A stretch of 64,000 nt of DNA from Mangrovimonas sp. YM274 (GCF_030908385.1 NZ_CP133091.1:3759914-3823913), one strand, 5' to 3'. Shown: positions 27,088 to 37,958, counted from the stretch's first letter. Numbers and translations: made by a program. The notes: generated from the sequence alone by a model not told the origin.

Positions 27088-27612
27088 TTAAAGACCTCCA
27101 TCAAGTTCTTGTTGCCAATCAAAAAGTTCCTTCCATTTACCTTCATAGGCCAATAAAGCCTGTTTTGGCCAAGTTTTTGGATTATGAATTTTATAAGCCT
27201 CTCCTCCATCATCCAACACTTCTTGACATTTCGGTACGCTACATTCTGATAAAGCCTTCCAAGTATGCACACCATGCTTGTGGAACAATTCTTGAATTTT
27301 AGGCCCAATACCTTCTACGATGGTAAGATCATTTTCCTTGATTGCCCTACCAAAAATAGCCTTGGCTTCTGCTGCATTAAAAGGCATGGCCGCATGTGCC
27401 ATAGCTGCCGCCATACGGCTATCCTGCATTTGGATGGCCCCTAATTTATCTTTACAGGATTTTAAATTACCCTCCAGTTCGGCTATCTTATTTTTTAAAG
27501 CTTGAATTTCAGCGGTATTATCAGGACCTTTTCCAAGCATTTTTCCTAATAGATACCCTAAGAGCGCACAAATTGCGCCTACTATAATTGGAATTAAACT
27601 ACACATGTTCAT
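27088..27612 (-). CDS. Membrane-anchored coiled-coil protein with helix-hairpin-helix domain
   Basis: 174 residues. One N-terminal membrane helix (about 5-25, GxxxG-rich), a short coiled coil (about 33-62), then a C-terminal helix-hairpin-helix region with TIVEGIGPKIQELFHKHGV, like the non-specific DNA-binding folds annotated as flap-endonuclease-like. No nuclease residues are visible. It lies 16 bp after an OmpA-family gene. M1 or M3 could be the start. Function unknown; anchoring DNA or protein at the membrane is a guess. Confidence 0.75.
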   Translation of the reverse strand: MNMCSLIPIIVGAICALLGYLLGKMLGKGPDNTAEIQALKNKIAELEGNLKSCKDKLGAIQMQDSRMAAAMAHAAMPFNAAEAKAIFGRAIKENDLTIVEGIGPKIQELFHKHGVHTWKALSECSVPKCQEVLDDGGEAYKIHNPKTWPKQALLAYEGKWKELFDWQQELDGGL

Positions 27613-27628
27613 AATTTATTTTTTTGGT

Positions 27629-28531
27629 TTATGGTTTGTTAACGGTTACAATAGTTCTTCGATTGGCAGCACGCCCTTCAGTGGTACTATTATCGGCTAT
27701 AGGTTCAGAAGAACCTTTGGACACAGTAATAACTTTACTTTCTGGGATATGATGCCGCACCAAATAGGCTTTGGCGAAATCAGCGCGTTCCTTACCTAAG
27801 ACCATATTATGATCTTCGGGCCCAGTGGTATCGGTATGTCCTACAATGTTACAAGTAGACCCTTCTGCCTTATCCAGATATCTAGAAATTTTAGCAAACT
27901 TGTGCCGCTGTTCTTCGGTAAGGTTAATAACAAACTTATCAATACCAAAATTCAATACCAGAGGATCCTTGTTAATTTCATCTGCCAAAGCATCAAGGTC
28001 GCCATGATCCCCGGTAGTTGCTACTGCAAATTCTACGGGCCCGTAGTAAATGTTGTCTGCATCTGGTACCATGCCATCATACAGCTTGCCGTGAGTATCA
28101 ATAATTCGCGAAGAAATTCCTTTGGACACAAAATAGTTTTTGACAGCCCCTGCCCTAGCTAATCCCAAATTAGGATAGGCCGTATGGTTGACTTCATCAC
28201 CTTTGTAATATCCGGTAATACTTACTGATTTGTCTGGATGTTCAGCCAAATAGGCTGACAATTCTGTCACACCGCCAATCACCCTTTCGGAAAGCGGTTC
28301 TAAAATGACCATTTCTGATGCCTGAAAGTTAAAATTGTCATTAACTTTTACATCTAAATTGCCATTGGCGTCTTGAACCAAAAACGGATTTTTGGTTGGT
28401 TCAATTACTGGTTCTGAAACAATCTCTTCAACCACAATTTCCTCTTCCATATTACAGCAGTAATAATAGTTTAAAATTGCGCCAAGAAGGATCGTAATCA
28501 AAATACCAAGTTGGTACGTTAATTTACTCAT
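27629..28531 (-). CDS. OmpA family protein with two OmpA-like modules
   Basis: 300 residues. An N-terminal membrane helix (about 5-25) is followed by an acidic linker, a first degenerate OmpA-like module (about 85-150, with VSITGYYKGDE) and a C-terminal canonical one (about 190-300) with GHTDTTG and GRAANRRTIV. OmpA-like domains bind peptidoglycan. It forms a two-gene unit with the helix-hairpin-helix protein. No beta-barrel is present, so it is probably anchored by the helix. Confidence 0.85.
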   Translation of the reverse strand: MSKLTYQLGILITILLGAILNYYYCCNMEEEIVVEEIVSEPVIEPTKNPFLVQDANGNLDVKVNDNFNFQASEMVILEPLSERVIGGVTELSAYLAEHPDKSVSITGYYKGDEVNHTAYPNLGLARAGAVKNYFVSKGISSRIIDTHGKLYDGMVPDADNIYYGPVEFAVATTGDHGDLDALADEINKDPLVLNFGIDKFVINLTEEQRHKFAKISRYLDKAEGSTCNIVGHTDTTGPEDHNMVLGKERADFAKAYLVRHHIPESKVITVSKGSSEPIADNSTTEGRAANRRTIVTVNKP

Positions 28532-28679
28532 CTAGCTAAGGATTAATTAATTAACCATGAAGTTACTAAATTTTAAGCAACTTTTAACATAAATGAATAG
28601 GGAAAATTTTTACAAGTTTTTACTTAGGATGATTCAAGTATTTTGTCCAACATAAAATCGAAAATATACGTTTGAAAAA

Positions 28680-30431
28680 TTACTTTTTAAACACCTTTTG
28701 GAGATAATTCGAAAAGTCATCACACACTATTTCTACGAAATACATTCCTGATTTCATAGCTGAAAAATCAATGACAACATCTAAAGTACTGCCATTGGTA
28801 CTCATTAATTCCTGCCCTAATGTAGTATACACGTTAACCTGCTTAATTTTCCTTGATGAAACAATATTGAGTTGATTTTGAACTGGATTTGGAAAACATC
28901 TTATAGATCCTGATAATACATTTTCATTAACACCCAAGCTATTGACCTCAAAACTATTTTCTAGGGAAAATTCAGAACCTTCATATTGGTTATCTATTGA
29001 CTGGACTGCCCAATAATAAGTGCCATCCGGAAGATCTAACAATGAAAACTGGCTTTTATATTGTGCATTCCCAAGCTTCACCACTTTTCTATATCCTGAA
29101 CTTATATTGGATTCTGGTGTTACAACATCTGTTCCTTCTGTAATTGTACCAACATATACATTATATGACAACTGTTCTATTGGAGACTCACTATCCCATC
29201 CAGATTCCCAACTTAAAACAACTTCATTTTCCAGGATCTCCACACTAAGCCCTGTGGGCGGATTTGGAATTATGTTTTCATTCGTGGATTTATTGCTAAA
29301 GGTATTACAAGCATTCCCATTCATTATAAAAACATCAACATCATGATCGTTATCAAAATCCCCAATTTCAATGTCATTAAATGAGCCATTGCTAATGCCA
29401 CTCGTTACATTCTCACTTAATGTCAAATCCCCATCATTTGCATATATAGAAGTTGAAAAGTTTAACTCTGTATAAGGCTGTTCTCTTCCTGACACTAAAA
29501 AATCCAGCTCCCCATTACCGTCATAATCAGCCGAGACCATATTGGCAAAATCTCCAACCGAAGCAAAACTTACCGAAACATTCTCTGAAAATTCAAAATC
29601 TCCCGAATTTAAATACATCCTTGTTGCATCTCCATCATCAGTAGTTCCATTCTTGATAATATCTATAAGGCCATCATTATTACAATCTCTCAGCTCTAGA
29701 TCTCCATTAAAAAAACCTTCCAAACTCAACTCTTGAGTAAAATTAAAATCCCCATTATTTTTGTAAACCTCCAAATAAGAAACCACAGCCATCTCTCCTT
29801 GAATACCGCCAACAACAACATCATTATAGCCATCATTATCCAAATCTGCCATTCTAATTGCACCTTGGCTTAAGGCTAAAAAAGAATGGGTTAGACTTGT
29901 AAAATTGCCACCTCCATCATTTCTGTACACATAAGCATAATTTTCCATAGCTTGAAAATTCCCCATTAAAATCAAATCCAAATCCCCATCATTATCTAGG
30001 TCTCCCCAACAAAATTGATTGTTGATAGTATCTCCTCCAAACACGAACGGAACTTCCGTAAACACCCCTAATTCATTAGTATACAATCTTGATTTCCCTC
30101 CAGATAAAGTCAATCCTGAAATAAAAACATCTAAGTCATTGTCATTATCATAATCCAAAAATTCAACCTGCCCATTTCTATAATTTTCTCCAAGATCAAT
30201 TGTGCTTAATGAAAAATTACCTGCTCCATTGTTATCATAAATCTGTGTAGAAATACTGCCATCAACAAGCCCCATCAAAATGATATCCAAATCGCCATCG
30301 TCATCATAATCCCCAACATCGGCACTTGAAACGGTAGGTGTTATAAAAATGTTTTCATTTGAAAGAAGAAATGTTTGTGCATTAAGATTCAGAGCAAAAA
30401 CAAAAAGTAGGAATGGTAATTTTTTAAGCAT
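28680..30431 (-). CDS. FG-GAP/VCBS repeat protein with type A T9SS sorting domain
   Basis: 583 residues: signal peptide (about 1-18), about seven FG-GAP/VCBS repeats with calcium-binding D-x-D-x-D-G loops (for example DYDDDGDLDI, DLDNDGDLDL and DFDNDHDVDV) to about residue 375, a fibronectin III-like domain (about 393-490) and a C-terminal type A sorting domain (about 505-583) with FPNPVQNQLNI and GMYFVEI. It should be exported by type IX secretion and carried on the cell surface. No catalytic domain is seen. A terminator for the upstream gene ends about 30 bp before its start codon, leaving little room for a promoter. Confidence 0.9.
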   Translation of the reverse strand: MLKKLPFLLFVFALNLNAQTFLLSNENIFITPTVSSADVGDYDDDGDLDIILMGLVDGSISTQIYDNNGAGNFSLSTIDLGENYRNGQVEFLDYDNDNDLDVFISGLTLSGGKSRLYTNELGVFTEVPFVFGGDTINNQFCWGDLDNDGDLDLILMGNFQAMENYAYVYRNDGGGNFTSLTHSFLALSQGAIRMADLDNDGYNDVVVGGIQGEMAVVSYLEVYKNNGDFNFTQELSLEGFFNGDLELRDCNNDGLIDIIKNGTTDDGDATRMYLNSGDFEFSENVSVSFASVGDFANMVSADYDGNGELDFLVSGREQPYTELNFSTSIYANDGDLTLSENVTSGISNGSFNDIEIGDFDNDHDVDVFIMNGNACNTFSNKSTNENIIPNPPTGLSVEILENEVVLSWESGWDSESPIEQLSYNVYVGTITEGTDVVTPESNISSGYRKVVKLGNAQYKSQFSLLDLPDGTYYWAVQSIDNQYEGSEFSLENSFEVNSLGVNENVLSGSIRCFPNPVQNQLNIVSSRKIKQVNVYTTLGQELMSTNGSTLDVVIDFSAMKSGMYFVEIVCDDFSNYLQKVFKK

Positions 30432-30450
30432 TTCAGGTTGGTTTAATGGT

Positions 30451-30489
30451 AAAAATAAAAAAGCCGCTAATATATTAGCGGCTTTTTTT
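30451..30489. terminator. Perfect-palindrome terminator after the aldehyde dehydrogenase gene
   Basis: GCCGCTAATA (30463-30472) and TATTAGCGGC (30473-30482) form a perfect 20-bp palindrome with A-rich and T-rich flanks, usable in both directions. Confidence 0.82.
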
Positions 30490-30507
30490 CATCTTTTAAA
30501 ATATCTT

Positions 30508-32061
30508 TTACAGGTCGAATTTTATTCCTTGTGCCAATGGCAACTCAGTAGTATAGTTAATCGTATTCGTTTGTCTACGCATATACACTTTCCAGGCATC
30601 ACTACCAGACTCACGCCCACCACCGGTTTCCTTTTCACCTCCAAAAGCACCTCCAATTTCGGCACCTGAAGTTCCAATATTTACATTGGCAATTCCACAA
30701 TCAGACCCTGCAACCGACAAAAAGCGTTCTGCTTCACGTAAATTATTGGTCATAATTGCCGAACTCAACCCTTGGGCAACACCATTTTGAATCTCAATGG
30801 CGTTTTCAACCTCCCCTGAGTATTTCAACAAGTACAGCACAGGCGCAAAAGTTTCGTGCTGAACTATTTCAAATTCCGGCTGCGCTTCGGCAATGGCCGG
30901 TTTTACATAGCAACCGCTTTCATAACCCTCTCCAGAAAGCACACCGCCTTCAACCAATATATCACCACCTTCGGCAACAACTTTAGTCAAGGCTGCTTCG
31001 TAATTGGCTACAGCATCTTTGTCAATTAATGGTCCCACATGATTATGCTGATCTAAAGGATTTCCTATTCGTAACTGTTTATAAGCATCCACTATAGCTT
31101 GCTTTACTTTATCATAAATACTATCGTGAATGATTAATCGGCGAGTAGACGTACAGCGTTGTCCACAGGTTCCTACAGCTCCAAATACAGCTCCAATTAC
31201 TGTCATCTTGATATCGGCATCTGGTGTTACAATAATGGCATTGTTTCCTCCCAATTCCAACAAGGACTTCCCTAAACGTGAAGCCACTTCCTGCGCTACA
31301 ATTTTCCCCATTCGGGTAGAACCAGTTGCAGACACCAATGGCACGCGGCTATCTTTTGTCATAAATTCCCCTACGCGATAATCTCCATTAATCAAACAGG
31401 AAATTCCTTCCGGCAAATTGTTGGCGGCGAAAACTTCGGCTGCCAAATTTTGGCATGCCACTCCACAGAGCGGCGTTTTTTCACTAGGTTTCCAAACGCA
31501 CACGTCTCCACACACCCAAGCCAATGCTGTATTCCATGACCAAACAGCCACCGGAAAATTAAAGGCCGAAATAATACCAACAACTCCCAAAGGATGGTAC
31601 TGTTCGTACATTCTATGACCAGGACGTTCTGAATGCATGGTTAAACCATGTAACTGTCGCGATAACCCAACTGCAAAATCACAGATGTCTATCATTTCTT
31701 GAACTTCTCCCAAACCTTCTTGGTAAGATTTTCCCATCTCATAAGACACCAATTTACCTAAGGCTTCCTTTTTTTCTCTCAATTTATCTCCAAACTGCCT
31801 TACAATTTCCCCCCTTTGCGGCGCAGGCGTATTACGCCAAACTTTAAAGGCCGACGTTGCCGCCTCCATAACCTTTTCATAATCGTCCTTTGTGGTAGAT
31901 TTCACCTTGGCAATAAGCTGTCCATCTACTGGGGAATAACTTTCGATAATATCACCATTTGAAAAACTTTGGGTTCCTGTAGAAGTCCCTTCATTTATAT
32001 TTTCTATCCCCAATTCCTCTAGGGCTTTTTCTATCCCGAAATCTATTGCAACTGCCTGCAT
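30508..32061 (-). CDS. ALDH7-type aldehyde dehydrogenase (aminoadipate semialdehyde/piperideine-6-carboxylate type)
   Basis: 517 residues, full-length ALDH fold. The catalytic cysteine lies in GTCGQRCTSTRR and the general-base glutamate in LLELGGNNA. The overall pattern (MGKSYQEGLGEVQEMIDICDF and SWNTALAWVCGDVCVWKPS) matches antiquitin/ALDH7, which oxidises 2-aminoadipate 6-semialdehyde in lysine breakdown using NAD+. A single-gene unit; no other lysine catabolism gene is in the window. The family is secure, the exact substrate likely. Confidence 0.88.
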   Translation of the reverse strand: MQAVAIDFGIEKALEELGIENINEGTSTGTQSFSNGDIIESYSPVDGQLIAKVKSTTKDDYEKVMEAATSAFKVWRNTPAPQRGEIVRQFGDKLREKKEALGKLVSYEMGKSYQEGLGEVQEMIDICDFAVGLSRQLHGLTMHSERPGHRMYEQYHPLGVVGIISAFNFPVAVWSWNTALAWVCGDVCVWKPSEKTPLCGVACQNLAAEVFAANNLPEGISCLINGDYRVGEFMTKDSRVPLVSATGSTRMGKIVAQEVASRLGKSLLELGGNNAIIVTPDADIKMTVIGAVFGAVGTCGQRCTSTRRLIIHDSIYDKVKQAIVDAYKQLRIGNPLDQHNHVGPLIDKDAVANYEAALTKVVAEGGDILVEGGVLSGEGYESGCYVKPAIAEAQPEFEIVQHETFAPVLYLLKYSGEVENAIEIQNGVAQGLSSAIMTNNLREAERFLSVAGSDCGIANVNIGTSGAEIGGAFGGEKETGGGRESGSDAWKVYMRRQTNTINYTTELPLAQGIKFDL

Positions 32062-32297
32062 AATTTAAAATTTTTGAATTATTTGTTTGCTTTTTTGCGA
32101 ATATACTAATAATAAGTCGCTTTTATAAAGCCTCAGAAGTTTAATAAGTGTTAACTTTAGCCTTTTATACCATAATTTTAAGACTAAATTAACAACCCAA
32201 CCGAATCTAAACCTAACTCATTGAACGTAATTATTTTAACAAGAAACCACGCACGATTTCTTACAATTAAGTTCATTCATTTTATCACCACCAACCT

Positions 32298-35200
32298 ATG
32301 CTTCTAAGAAAATTATTTGCTATCGCACTTGTGATGGCGCTTGCCGTATCCTGTAAAAAGAACGAAGAACCTGACAATATTTTTAAGTTCAGGGAATACA
32401 TTAGTTACACAACCTCTGGAATGGTCTCCGTGGCCGACCCTATTCAAATTAATTTGGCCAAAGATGTGCAAGGCTGGGAAATGGGACAGGAGATCAATGA
32501 TAAATTAGTAAGTATATCACCGTATGTACAAGGAACCTTAACCGTTGCAAACAACCATTCCTTGTTATTTACGCCTGATGAACCGCTAGATTCCTCAACA
32601 GAGTATACGGTAACCGTTAAATTGAAAGACATTTACCAAAACATTCCTGATGAGTTTAAGGACTACACGTTTCAATTTAAAACCATTACTCCTAACTTTA
32701 ACATTACTACAAACAACCTGCAATCATACAGTAAGAATTGGCAATACTTGGAAGGTATCATAAAATCGGCTGACGTGATTTCTCTTGACAATGCCAAACA
32801 ACTGCTTACAGCCTCCCAAAACAATAAGCCTCTAAGTATTGTTTTCAATGAAAGTAGTGCAAGTGCCAAGGTCTTCGAATTCAAAATTGATAGTATCAAT
32901 CGCTTGGTGGAAGACTCTAAAATTGTGGTGACTTGGAACGGAAAAACCATAAAAGCCACCAATGAGGGAGAACGCGAAATCACCATTCCCGGCACCAACA
33001 ACTTCACTATTGTTGATGTATCTGTAATCCAATCGCCAGAGCAGTGCTTATCCCTAAACTTCTCCGATCCTTTAAAGCAGCAACAAAACTTTGATGGTTT
33101 AGTAAGCATTCAAAATGTGAAATCCCCAAAATTTGTGGTAGATGGCAATGTGTTAAAAGTCTATCCAGATGCTAAATTGGTGGGCAATATCCAAATTGAT
33201 GTTTTTCAAGGCATCACCAACCAAGATGGTTTCAAACTAAAAACGCCTTATTCTGAAATCGTGTCTTTTGAAGAGCTCAAACCCAATGTAAAATTGATTG
33301 GAAGCGGCTCGATTTTACCAAATTCAAAAGAACTGAAATTCAATTTTGAAGCTGTCAACTTAAAAGCGGTTGATGTACGCATCATCAAGATTTTTGAAGA
33401 CAACGTATTACAGTTTTTACAGGACAATAACCTAAACAGCAACAATTCCCGTGAAATAAGAAAAGTGGGACGAAGAATTGCCAAACATACCATTCCGCTT
33501 ATTCAAAACGAAACTGAAAACACAGGAAAATGGAAGTCTTACAGTATCGACCTTTCCCAATATTTCCAAGCAGAACCAGGCGCCATCTACCGCGTAGAAT
33601 TGAGTTTCGACAAAAGTTATTCTCTGTACCATTGTGATGCCCATTCGGCTTCCAGTACTTCCAATGATGGTGAAGACTACGATGAATACTATTATGAAGA
33701 CGAATATTATTACGAAGAAGATTACACCGAAACCGACACTCAGGATGAAGATTTAAAGGAAGAAGAATATTGGGACAATCTCACCTACCGGTACCGTCAT
33801 TACACCTATAATTGGAAAGAGAAAAACAATCCTTGCCACGATGCCTATTATCATGAAGATCGTATTATCACGCAAAACCTGATTGCATCCAACTTAGGGG
33901 CCATTGTAAAACAGGGAACCAACAACTCTTACTATTTTGCCGTAACCAACATTTTAACTACCAATCCAGAGTCTAGCGCCACGGTAGCCATTTACAACTA
34001 CCAACAACAGGAAATTGCCAGAGCCACCACAGATGAAGAAGGCCTTACTATAATTGACTCCGATAAACATGCGGCGTTTGCAATTGTTTCCAAAGGACAA
34101 AGTACCACATATGTCAAACTTCACGATGGAAATTCATTATCCCTGAGCAAATTTGACATCTCCGGCAACAAATTGCAACGCGGCCTAAAAGGTTATATTT
34201 ATGGCGAACGCGGGGTATGGCGTCCAGGCGATTCACTGCACCTTACCTTTATTTTAAATGATGCCCAGAACAAACTTCCAAAAGGGCATCCCGTAAAAAT
34301 GGAAGTGATGGATCCTAGCGGCAAACTCATCTATAAAAATGTCACTACCGAAAATGTTGATCAGTTTTACAAATTTACCGTACCAACATCATCCGAAGGA
34401 AAGACAGGGAACTATGGCACCAAAGTTTCTGTTGGTGGCGCAGTATTCCATAAATCCCTTAAAATAGAAACGGTAAAACCCAATAGGTTAAAGCTAAATT
34501 TGGATTTTGATAATGAGGTCTTGGGTTACAACGCACCTCTCAAAGGAATTTTGGATGTGAAATGGTTGCATGGAGCCCCAGGAAAAAATCTAAAAGCCGA
34601 AGTAAAAGCTAAATTCAGTACTTCCTATAGCGGTTTTGAAAACTATAAGGACTATACCTTTGTAGATCCTTCCAGAGAATTCAACACCGAAGAGCTCAAC
34701 ATTTTTGAAGGCAATGTAGATGCCGAAGGTTTGGCTCAAATCAATTCAAAACTGGAGATTGGCAAAAATGCCCCAGGAATGTTGAACGCCCAATTTTTGG
34801 TACGTGCCTTTGAAAACGGAGGAGATTTCTCATTAAACGCTTTCACAAAATCTTATGCCCCATACAAAACTTTCGTTGGTTTAAAATCCCCAAAAGGCAA
34901 TGCCTACGGGTCTTTACCCACGGAAGAAGACCAAACCTTTGACATTGTTGTTGTGGATAAAGATGGAAAACCTGTACAACGTGATGGCTTGGAAGTAAAA
35001 GTATATAAAATTGAATGGCGCTGGTGGTGGAACTCCTCTTACGACAACTTATCCAGCTATGCTTCCAGCTCATACCATACACCGTTTTTCAATACAACGA
35101 TAGACACAGATTCCAAAGGAAAAGGAACTTTTAAAGTAAATGTACCTGATTATAGACGCGGCCGTTACCTCATTAGAGTTATCGATCCAGTAAGTGGGCA

Positions 35201-37877
35201 CGCTACCGGGCGCACCGTTTATTTCTACAAAAACTGGTGGCAAAAAGCCCCGTCAGCCGATAAGGAAGCCGCCAAAATGTTGGTATTCGCTTCCGATAAA
35301 GAAACCTACAATGTTGGCGAAACAGCCAAAATCACCTTCCAATCCGGATCTGAAGGAAGAGCTTTGGTAAGTGTTGAAAATGGCACCGAGGTTATCGACT
35401 TCAACTGGGTAAAAACACAACCCGGAGAAACCACTGTGGAATTGCCAATTACGTCATTAATGGCGCCAAACGTATTCATCAATATTTCGCTATTGCAACC
35501 CCATGCAATTTCTGCCAACGATCTCCCCATTAGGCTTTACGGTGTCATTCCAATTATGGTGGAAGATCCAGACACTCGTTTGGAGCCCGAACTAAAAATG
35601 CCCGATGTGTTGTGTCCAGAACAGATCTTCGAAATCAGTGTTTCCGAAAAACAGGACAAGCCAATGACCTATACCATTGCGATGGTAGAAGAAGGCTTAT
35701 TGGATTTAACTCGTTTCAAAACCCCAAATGCTTGGGATACCTTCTATGCCCGTGAAGCTTTAGGTGTAAAAACCTGGGATATCTATGATGATGTAATTGG
35801 TGCGTATTCAGGAAGTATTGACCAAGTGTTTGCCGTAGGTGGCGATGGCTATGCTACTGCTGGTAAAAACAAAAAAGCCAACCGTTTTAAACCTGTCGTA
35901 AGTTATATAGGACCATTCTCTTTAAAAGCTGGTGAAACACGCACTCATAACTTAAAACTCCCAAACTACATAGGAGCCGTGAGAACCATGGTGGTTGCTG
36001 GAAACAACCAAACTGAAGCCTATGGAAGCACAGACAAATCTGTACAGGTTAAAAAACCTTTGATGGTTTTGGCATCGCTTCCGCGGAAATTAAGTCCTGG
36101 CGAAAAAGTAACACTTCCAGTTACTGTTTTTGCTATGGAGGACAAGGTAAAAACCGTCAACCTAAGCTTAAAATTAAGCAATGGCATTACCATAGAAGGA
36201 GACCCTTCCCAAACGCTTTCATTTAATAAGCCTGGAGAACAAATGGCTTACTTTTCATTGGATGTGAGTAAAGCCAAAGGCATCAGCACGGTAGAAGTCA
36301 TTGCCAAAGGAAGCGGCGAACAGTCTTCCTATAAAGTTGAAATGGACGTTATCAATCCCAACCCAATAAGCTCAAAGGCTATAGATTCCATTTTGGAAGG
36401 AAACACCAATAAAACGATTGACTTTGCCACCTTTGGAGTGCCCGGTAGCAACAGTGCTACCGTAGAGTTTTCAACCCTCCCTCCAATGGATTTTACACGT
36501 AGATTACAATACTTGATCCAATATCCTCACGGCTGTGTAGAACAAACTACTTCTAGCGTGTTCCCGCAATTGTATTTGGGAGACATATTCGATTTGACTG
36601 GAGACAAAAAGAAAGCCATCCAGAGCAATATTGAAAACGGCATCAAACGTTTATCACATTTCCAAACTGCAAATGGTGGTATGGGCTATTGGATGGGTGA
36701 AGCAACAGCCAATGATTGGGGAACCTCCTATGCGGGCCACTTCATGTTGGAAGCCGAGAAAAAAGGATTTGTACTGCCTTTGACCTTTAAGAGCAATTGG
36801 CTGCAATACCAAAGACAAGCTGCTAGGGATTGGAGACCAAGTTACCGCTCCCATAATTCCGATTTAGCACAAGCCTATCGTTTATACACATTGGCTTTGG
36901 CCGGAGCACCAGATTTGGCAGCCATGAACCGCTTGCGTGAATTTACAGAATTGTCCAATGAAGCCAAATGGCGTTTAGCTGCTGCTTATGCGTTGGCCGG
37001 TCAAAAGGAAGCAAGTGAGCAAATTTCCAATTCGGCGAATATTCATTTCACGTCTTCCCAATACAACTATTACACCTATGGCTCAGTAGAAAGAAATCGT
37101 GCCATGGCCTTAGAGACGATGGTCTTGACCAAAAACCCGCAGATGAGGGAAACTGCCGAATATATTGCTAACAGCCTCTCTAGCAACAAATGGATGAGCA
37201 CCCAAACTACGGCCTATTGCTTGATGTCCATGGCAAAAATGGTAAATGCCAACGGCGGCAAAGCTTTAAACCTGGCTTACACCTTCAATGGAAAAACAGA
37301 AATCATAAACACCCAAAATGCCATTGCACAACGTCAACTGAAGGTTTCTGAAGGTACTAATGCCATAACCTTCACCAATAACATAAACAACACGGTTTAT
37401 GTACGAATCTTGAATTCTGGAAAATTACCCTTAGGAGAAGAATTGACTGAACAACGCGGATTGAGTGTTTCTGTAGTTTACAAAGATCTAGGCGGTAATC
37501 CTGTGGATATAACCAAACTTCAGCAAGGACAGGACTTTGTAGCCACAGTTAAAGTGAGCAACCTAAAAGAAGAAAACGTCAACGATATCGCATTAACCCA
37601 AATATTCCCTTCGGGCTGGGAGATTGTCAACACACGTTTCACCGATTTTGGTGATACCACGGTTAGTCAGGCTCGCTATACAGACATTAGGGACGACCGC
37701 GTGAATTTCTACTTCGATTTGAGCGAAAAAGGATCTCAGGACACTAAAACCTTCAATATTATGTTAAACGCATCGTATTTAGGCACCTATTACCTTCCCG
37801 GAATTCAAGTAGAAGCTATGTACGACAATGATTACCTAGTGAGAACCAAAGGAAAATGGGTGAATGTTGTAAAATAA
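32298..37877 (+). CDS. Bacterial alpha-2-macroglobulin lipoprotein
   Basis: 1859 residues. Lipoprotein signal (lipidation at C19), a series of macroglobulin-type beta domains, an alpha-2-macroglobulin core and a C-terminal thioester domain with CVEQ starting at C1413, the intact thioester motif of protease-trapping members. Bacterial homologues (YfhM/ECAM) are periplasmic traps that may protect the envelope from host or phage proteases and usually work with PBP1C. Here the PBP1C gene is 17 kb downstream. A very acidic, tyrosine-rich stretch (about residues 452-495) interrupts the N-terminal part and is not typical. The start ATG gives a normal lipobox. Confidence 0.93.
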   Translation: MLLRKLFAIALVMALAVSCKKNEEPDNIFKFREYISYTTSGMVSVADPIQINLAKDVQGWEMGQEINDKLVSISPYVQGTLTVANNHSLLFTPDEPLDSSTEYTVTVKLKDIYQNIPDEFKDYTFQFKTITPNFNITTNNLQSYSKNWQYLEGIIKSADVISLDNAKQLLTASQNNKPLSIVFNESSASAKVFEFKIDSINRLVEDSKIVVTWNGKTIKATNEGEREITIPGTNNFTIVDVSVIQSPEQCLSLNFSDPLKQQQNFDGLVSIQNVKSPKFVVDGNVLKVYPDAKLVGNIQIDVFQGITNQDGFKLKTPYSEIVSFEELKPNVKLIGSGSILPNSKELKFNFEAVNLKAVDVRIIKIFEDNVLQFLQDNNLNSNNSREIRKVGRRIAKHTIPLIQNETENTGKWKSYSIDLSQYFQAEPGAIYRVELSFDKSYSLYHCDAHSASSTSNDGEDYDEYYYEDEYYYEEDYTETDTQDEDLKEEEYWDNLTYRYRHYTYNWKEKNNPCHDAYYHEDRIITQNLIASNLGAIVKQGTNNSYYFAVTNILTTNPESSATVAIYNYQQQEIARATTDEEGLTIIDSDKHAAFAIVSKGQSTTYVKLHDGNSLSLSKFDISGNKLQRGLKGYIYGERGVWRPGDSLHLTFILNDAQNKLPKGHPVKMEVMDPSGKLIYKNVTTENVDQFYKFTVPTSSEGKTGNYGTKVSVGGAVFHKSLKIETVKPNRLKLNLDFDNEVLGYNAPLKGILDVKWLHGAPGKNLKAEVKAKFSTSYSGFENYKDYTFVDPSREFNTEELNIFEGNVDAEGLAQINSKLEIGKNAPGMLNAQFLVRAFENGGDFSLNAFTKSYAPYKTFVGLKSPKGNAYGSLPTEEDQTFDIVVVDKDGKPVQRDGLEVKVYKIEWRWWWNSSYDNLSSYASSSYHTPFFNTTIDTDSKGKGTFKVNVPDYRRGRYLIRVIDPVSGHATGRTVYFYKNWWQKAPSADKEAAKMLVFASDKETYNVGETAKITFQSGSEGRALVSVENGTEVIDFNWVKTQPGETTVELPITSLMAPNVFINISLLQPHAISANDLPIRLYGVIPIMVEDPDTRLEPELKMPDVLCPEQIFEISVSEKQDKPMTYTIAMVEEGLLDLTRFKTPNAWDTFYAREALGVKTWDIYDDVIGAYSGSIDQVFAVGGDGYATAGKNKKANRFKPVVSYIGPFSLKAGETRTHNLKLPNYIGAVRTMVVAGNNQTEAYGSTDKSVQVKKPLMVLASLPRKLSPGEKVTLPVTVFAMEDKVKTVNLSLKLSNGITIEGDPSQTLSFNKPGEQMAYFSLDVSKAKGISTVEVIAKGSGEQSSYKVEMDVINPNPISSKAIDSILEGNTNKTIDFATFGVPGSNSATVEFSTLPPMDFTRRLQYLIQYPHGCVEQTTSSVFPQLYLGDIFDLTGDKKKAIQSNIENGIKRLSHFQTANGGMGYWMGEATANDWGTSYAGHFMLEAEKKGFVLPLTFKSNWLQYQRQAARDWRPSYRSHNSDLAQAYRLYTLALAGAPDLAAMNRLREFTELSNEAKWRLAAAYALAGQKEASEQISNSANIHFTSSQYNYYTYGSVERNRAMALETMVLTKNPQMRETAEYIANSLSSNKWMSTQTTAYCLMSMAKMVNANGGKALNLAYTFNGKTEIINTQNAIAQRQLKVSEGTNAITFTNNINNTVYVRILNSGKLPLGEELTEQRGLSVSVVYKDLGGNPVDITKLQQGQDFVATVKVSNLKEENVNDIALTQIFPSGWEIVNTRFTDFGDTTVSQARYTDIRDDRVNFYFDLSEKGSQDTKTFNIMLNASYLGTYYLPGIQVEAMYDNDYLVRTKGKWVNVVK

Positions 37878-37958
37878 ATTGAAGCTGAAGACAAAATAAA
37901 TGCGTAATTTTAAGGAAGACCACAACTGCAATAATATCCTCCTTGAAAATACACCAAA

